From positions 1 to 7,368 of the forward strand of contig JAGLCZ010000442.1 in NCBI GenBank assembly GCA_023145975.1: 7,368 nt of DNA, given 5' to 3'. This document shows, piece after piece, positions 6,068 to 7,368 of this stretch. The stretch's first letter is position 1; each line of letters begins with the position of its first letter. Origin of the DNA: Candidatus Hydrogenedentota bacterium. GTDB lineage: Bacteria; Hydrogenedentota; Hydrogenedentia; Hydrogenedentales; CAITNO01. The notes under the pieces are model-generated. The model saw only the letters and a program-made list of their open reading frames with translations. It was not told the DNA's origin and did not search any database. The translations under genes and the position numbers were made by a program.

Positions 6068-7368
6068 ATGAAACGACGTGATTTCCTTCGTACAGCAGCT
6101 ATGAGCACTGCAGTGTTTAGTGGTCTTGGACATTTAGCAGGGACTGCCGATGCTAAGAAATTGAACATCGTATTTATCCTGGCAGATGATCTGGGCTGGC
6201 GCGACCTGGGCTGTTATGGCAGCACCTTCTACGAAACGCCGAACTTGGACCGTCTGGCCAAAGAGGGGATGCGTTTTACTGATGCCTATGCAGCCTGTCC
6301 AGTTTGCAGTCCTACACGGGCTAGTATCATGACGGGAAAGTATCCGGCACGGTTGGCAACCACCGACTGGTTCGGTGCACCACAACCGGACACAGCACAT
6401 AAACATCCAACACGCAACAAACCTTTATTACCCGCACCGTATGAAGAGAAAATGCCTTTGGAAGAAACAACCGTGGCTGAAGCTTTTAATGAATCAAATT
6501 ATCGTACCTTCTTTGCTGGAAAATGGCATTTAGGTGGGAAAGGTTATTATCCGGAAGATCAAGGATTTGAGATAAATAAGGGAGGTTGGGAAAAGGGGAG
6601 TCCCAGGTCCTATTTTTCTCCTTACAAGAATCCAAAACTAGCTGACGGTTCTCGTGGCGAACATTTACCAAAACGTCTTTCAGAAGAATGTGTTTCTTTT
6701 CTGGAAGAAGTTGAGGAAGATCCTTTCCTATTATATCTTTCTTTCTATTCACCCCACACACCATTACAAGGGAGAAAGGACTTGATTAAAAAATATAAGG
6801 AGAAAGCGAAGGGCGTTATTCTTACAGGCCCAAAGTTTATTCCTGAAGGCGACTATCCCGCACGACAGGTACAGGATCACACCGTCTATGCCGCCATGGT
6901 GGAAGCGTTGGATCAGGCAGTGGGTAATGTACTGGATACACTGGATCGTCTTGGATTGGCAGAGAATACCGCTGTTGTTTTTATGTCCGACAATGGAGGA
7001 CTTTCCACAAGAGAAGGTTCACCCACGAGCAATGTCCCGCTACGGGCTGGCAAGGGGTGGCTCTATGAAGGGGGAATCCGCGAACCAATGATAGTGAAAT
7101 GGCCGGGCGTAACTACACCGGGTACATCCTGTACGCATCCCGTGACCAGCACAGACTTCTACCCAACCCTACTGGAAATGGCGGGACTCGGTAAGCGTCC
7201 GCAGCAACATTGTGACGGTATGAGTTTTGTACCCTTGCTGCATGGGGAGGCATTGCCAAAAGACAGACCACTCTTCTGGCATTATCCCCACTACGGCAAT
7301 CAGGGGGCATTCCCCGGTGCTGCAATACGACTGGGCACATACAAACTCATCGAATTCTTTGAAGACCA
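6068..7368 (+). CDS. Tat-exported S1-family sulfatase, 3'-truncated by window edge
   Basis: Formylglycine-dependent sulfatase (alkaline phosphatase superfamily) that hydrolyses sulfate esters, probably on glycans, outside the cytoplasm. The frame is open for 433 codons to the window end. Residues 1-29 form a twin-arginine signal, MKRRDFLRT, then a mildly hydrophobic stretch ending in ADA before Lys30, a likely signal peptidase I site. Visible catalytic features in order: metal-binding Asp40-Asp41 in ILADDLGW, and the sulfatase signature CSPTRASIMTG with Cys80 as the residue converted to formylglycine and Arg84. These are followed by GKWH (Lys152, His154), His230 in SPHTP, the SDNGG metal pair Asp308-Asn309, and Lys329 in AGKGWLYEGG. 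All expected active-site residues are present. Family members are commonly 450-550 residues, so only the C-terminal end is missing. A purine-rich GGAAAAG at 6056-6062, 5 nt before ATG, is a weak ribosome site. It is transcribed divergently from oppAB. The substrate cannot be assigned without subfamily comparison. The Cys-type site needs a maturase not seen here. Confidence 0.95.
   Translation, partial: MKRRDFLRTAAMSTAVFSGLGHLAGTADAKKLNIVFILADDLGWRDLGCYGSTFYETPNLDRLAKEGMRFTDAYAACPVCSPTRASIMTGKYPARLATTDWFGAPQPDTAHKHPTRNKPLLPAPYEEKMPLEETTVAEAFNESNYRTFFAGKWHLGGKGYYPEDQGFEINKGGWEKGSPRSYFSPYKNPKLADGSRGEHLPKRLSEECVSFLEEVEEDPFLLYLSFYSPHTPLQGRKDLIKKYKEKAKGVILTGPKFIPEGDYPARQVQDHTVYAAMVEALDQAVGNVLDTLDRLGLAENTAVVFMSDNGGLSTREGSPTSNVPLRAGKGWLYEGGIREPMIVKWPGVTTPGTSCTHPVTSTDFYPTLLEMAGLGKRPQQHCDGMSFVPLLHGEALPKDRPLFWHYPHYGNQGAFPGAAIRLGTYKLIEFFED

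Noticed and set aside
6134..6764. Antisense open frames opposite the sulfatase.
   Set aside because: The plus-strand frame carries every sulfatase catalytic motif without interruption. The minus-strand frames have Cys- and Trp-rich composition typical of shadow translations and no recognisable domain.

Overview
The window holds six protein genes on both strands and no RNA genes, mobile elements or CRISPR. Coding density is high. The longest non-coding stretch is the roughly 200-bp divergent gap around 5867-6067. Base composition looks moderate, and codon style looks uniform by eye. A twin-arginine, Cys-type sulfatase, an oligopeptide ABC uptake pair, a class I glutamyl-tRNA synthetase with a KYSKR signature and two sugar kinases suggest a Gram-negative heterotroph that lives on complex glycans. 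I lean towards the PVC group (Lentisphaerota, Kiritimatiellota, Verrucomicrobiota), where such sulfatases are abundant. This is inference from gene content, not a phylogenetic result.

Layout: (i) 1-3307, plus strand. A tightly packed cluster of gltX (5' end cut off by the window), a ROK-family sugar kinase starting in a 4-bp ATGA overlap with gltX, and a PfkB-family sugar-phosphate kinase whose GTG start lies 14 bp after the ROK stop with a good Shine-Dalgarno site. (ii) 3332-5866, minus strand, converging on the first cluster with only 24 bp between stops. An OppA-like lipoprotein gene is followed immediately by an OppB-like permease gene, but no oppC, oppD or oppF follows. (iii) 5867-6067, a divergent regulatory gap with a convincing minus-strand promoter for oppAB and a weaker plus-strand candidate. 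(iv) 6068 to the window end, plus strand. A secreted S1-family sulfatase, cut off at its 3' end.

How they may work together (inference): the sulfatase would remove sulfate from glycans outside the cytoplasm. The ROK and PfkB kinases would phosphorylate sugars entering central metabolism. OppA and OppB would form half of a peptide importer whose other subunits must be encoded elsewhere. The link between gltX and the two kinases is positional only.

I found no clear sign of a previously undescribed system. The points most worth checking are the incomplete opp operon, the gltX-kinase operon, and a short possible leader ORF ending 2 bp before the sulfatase start.
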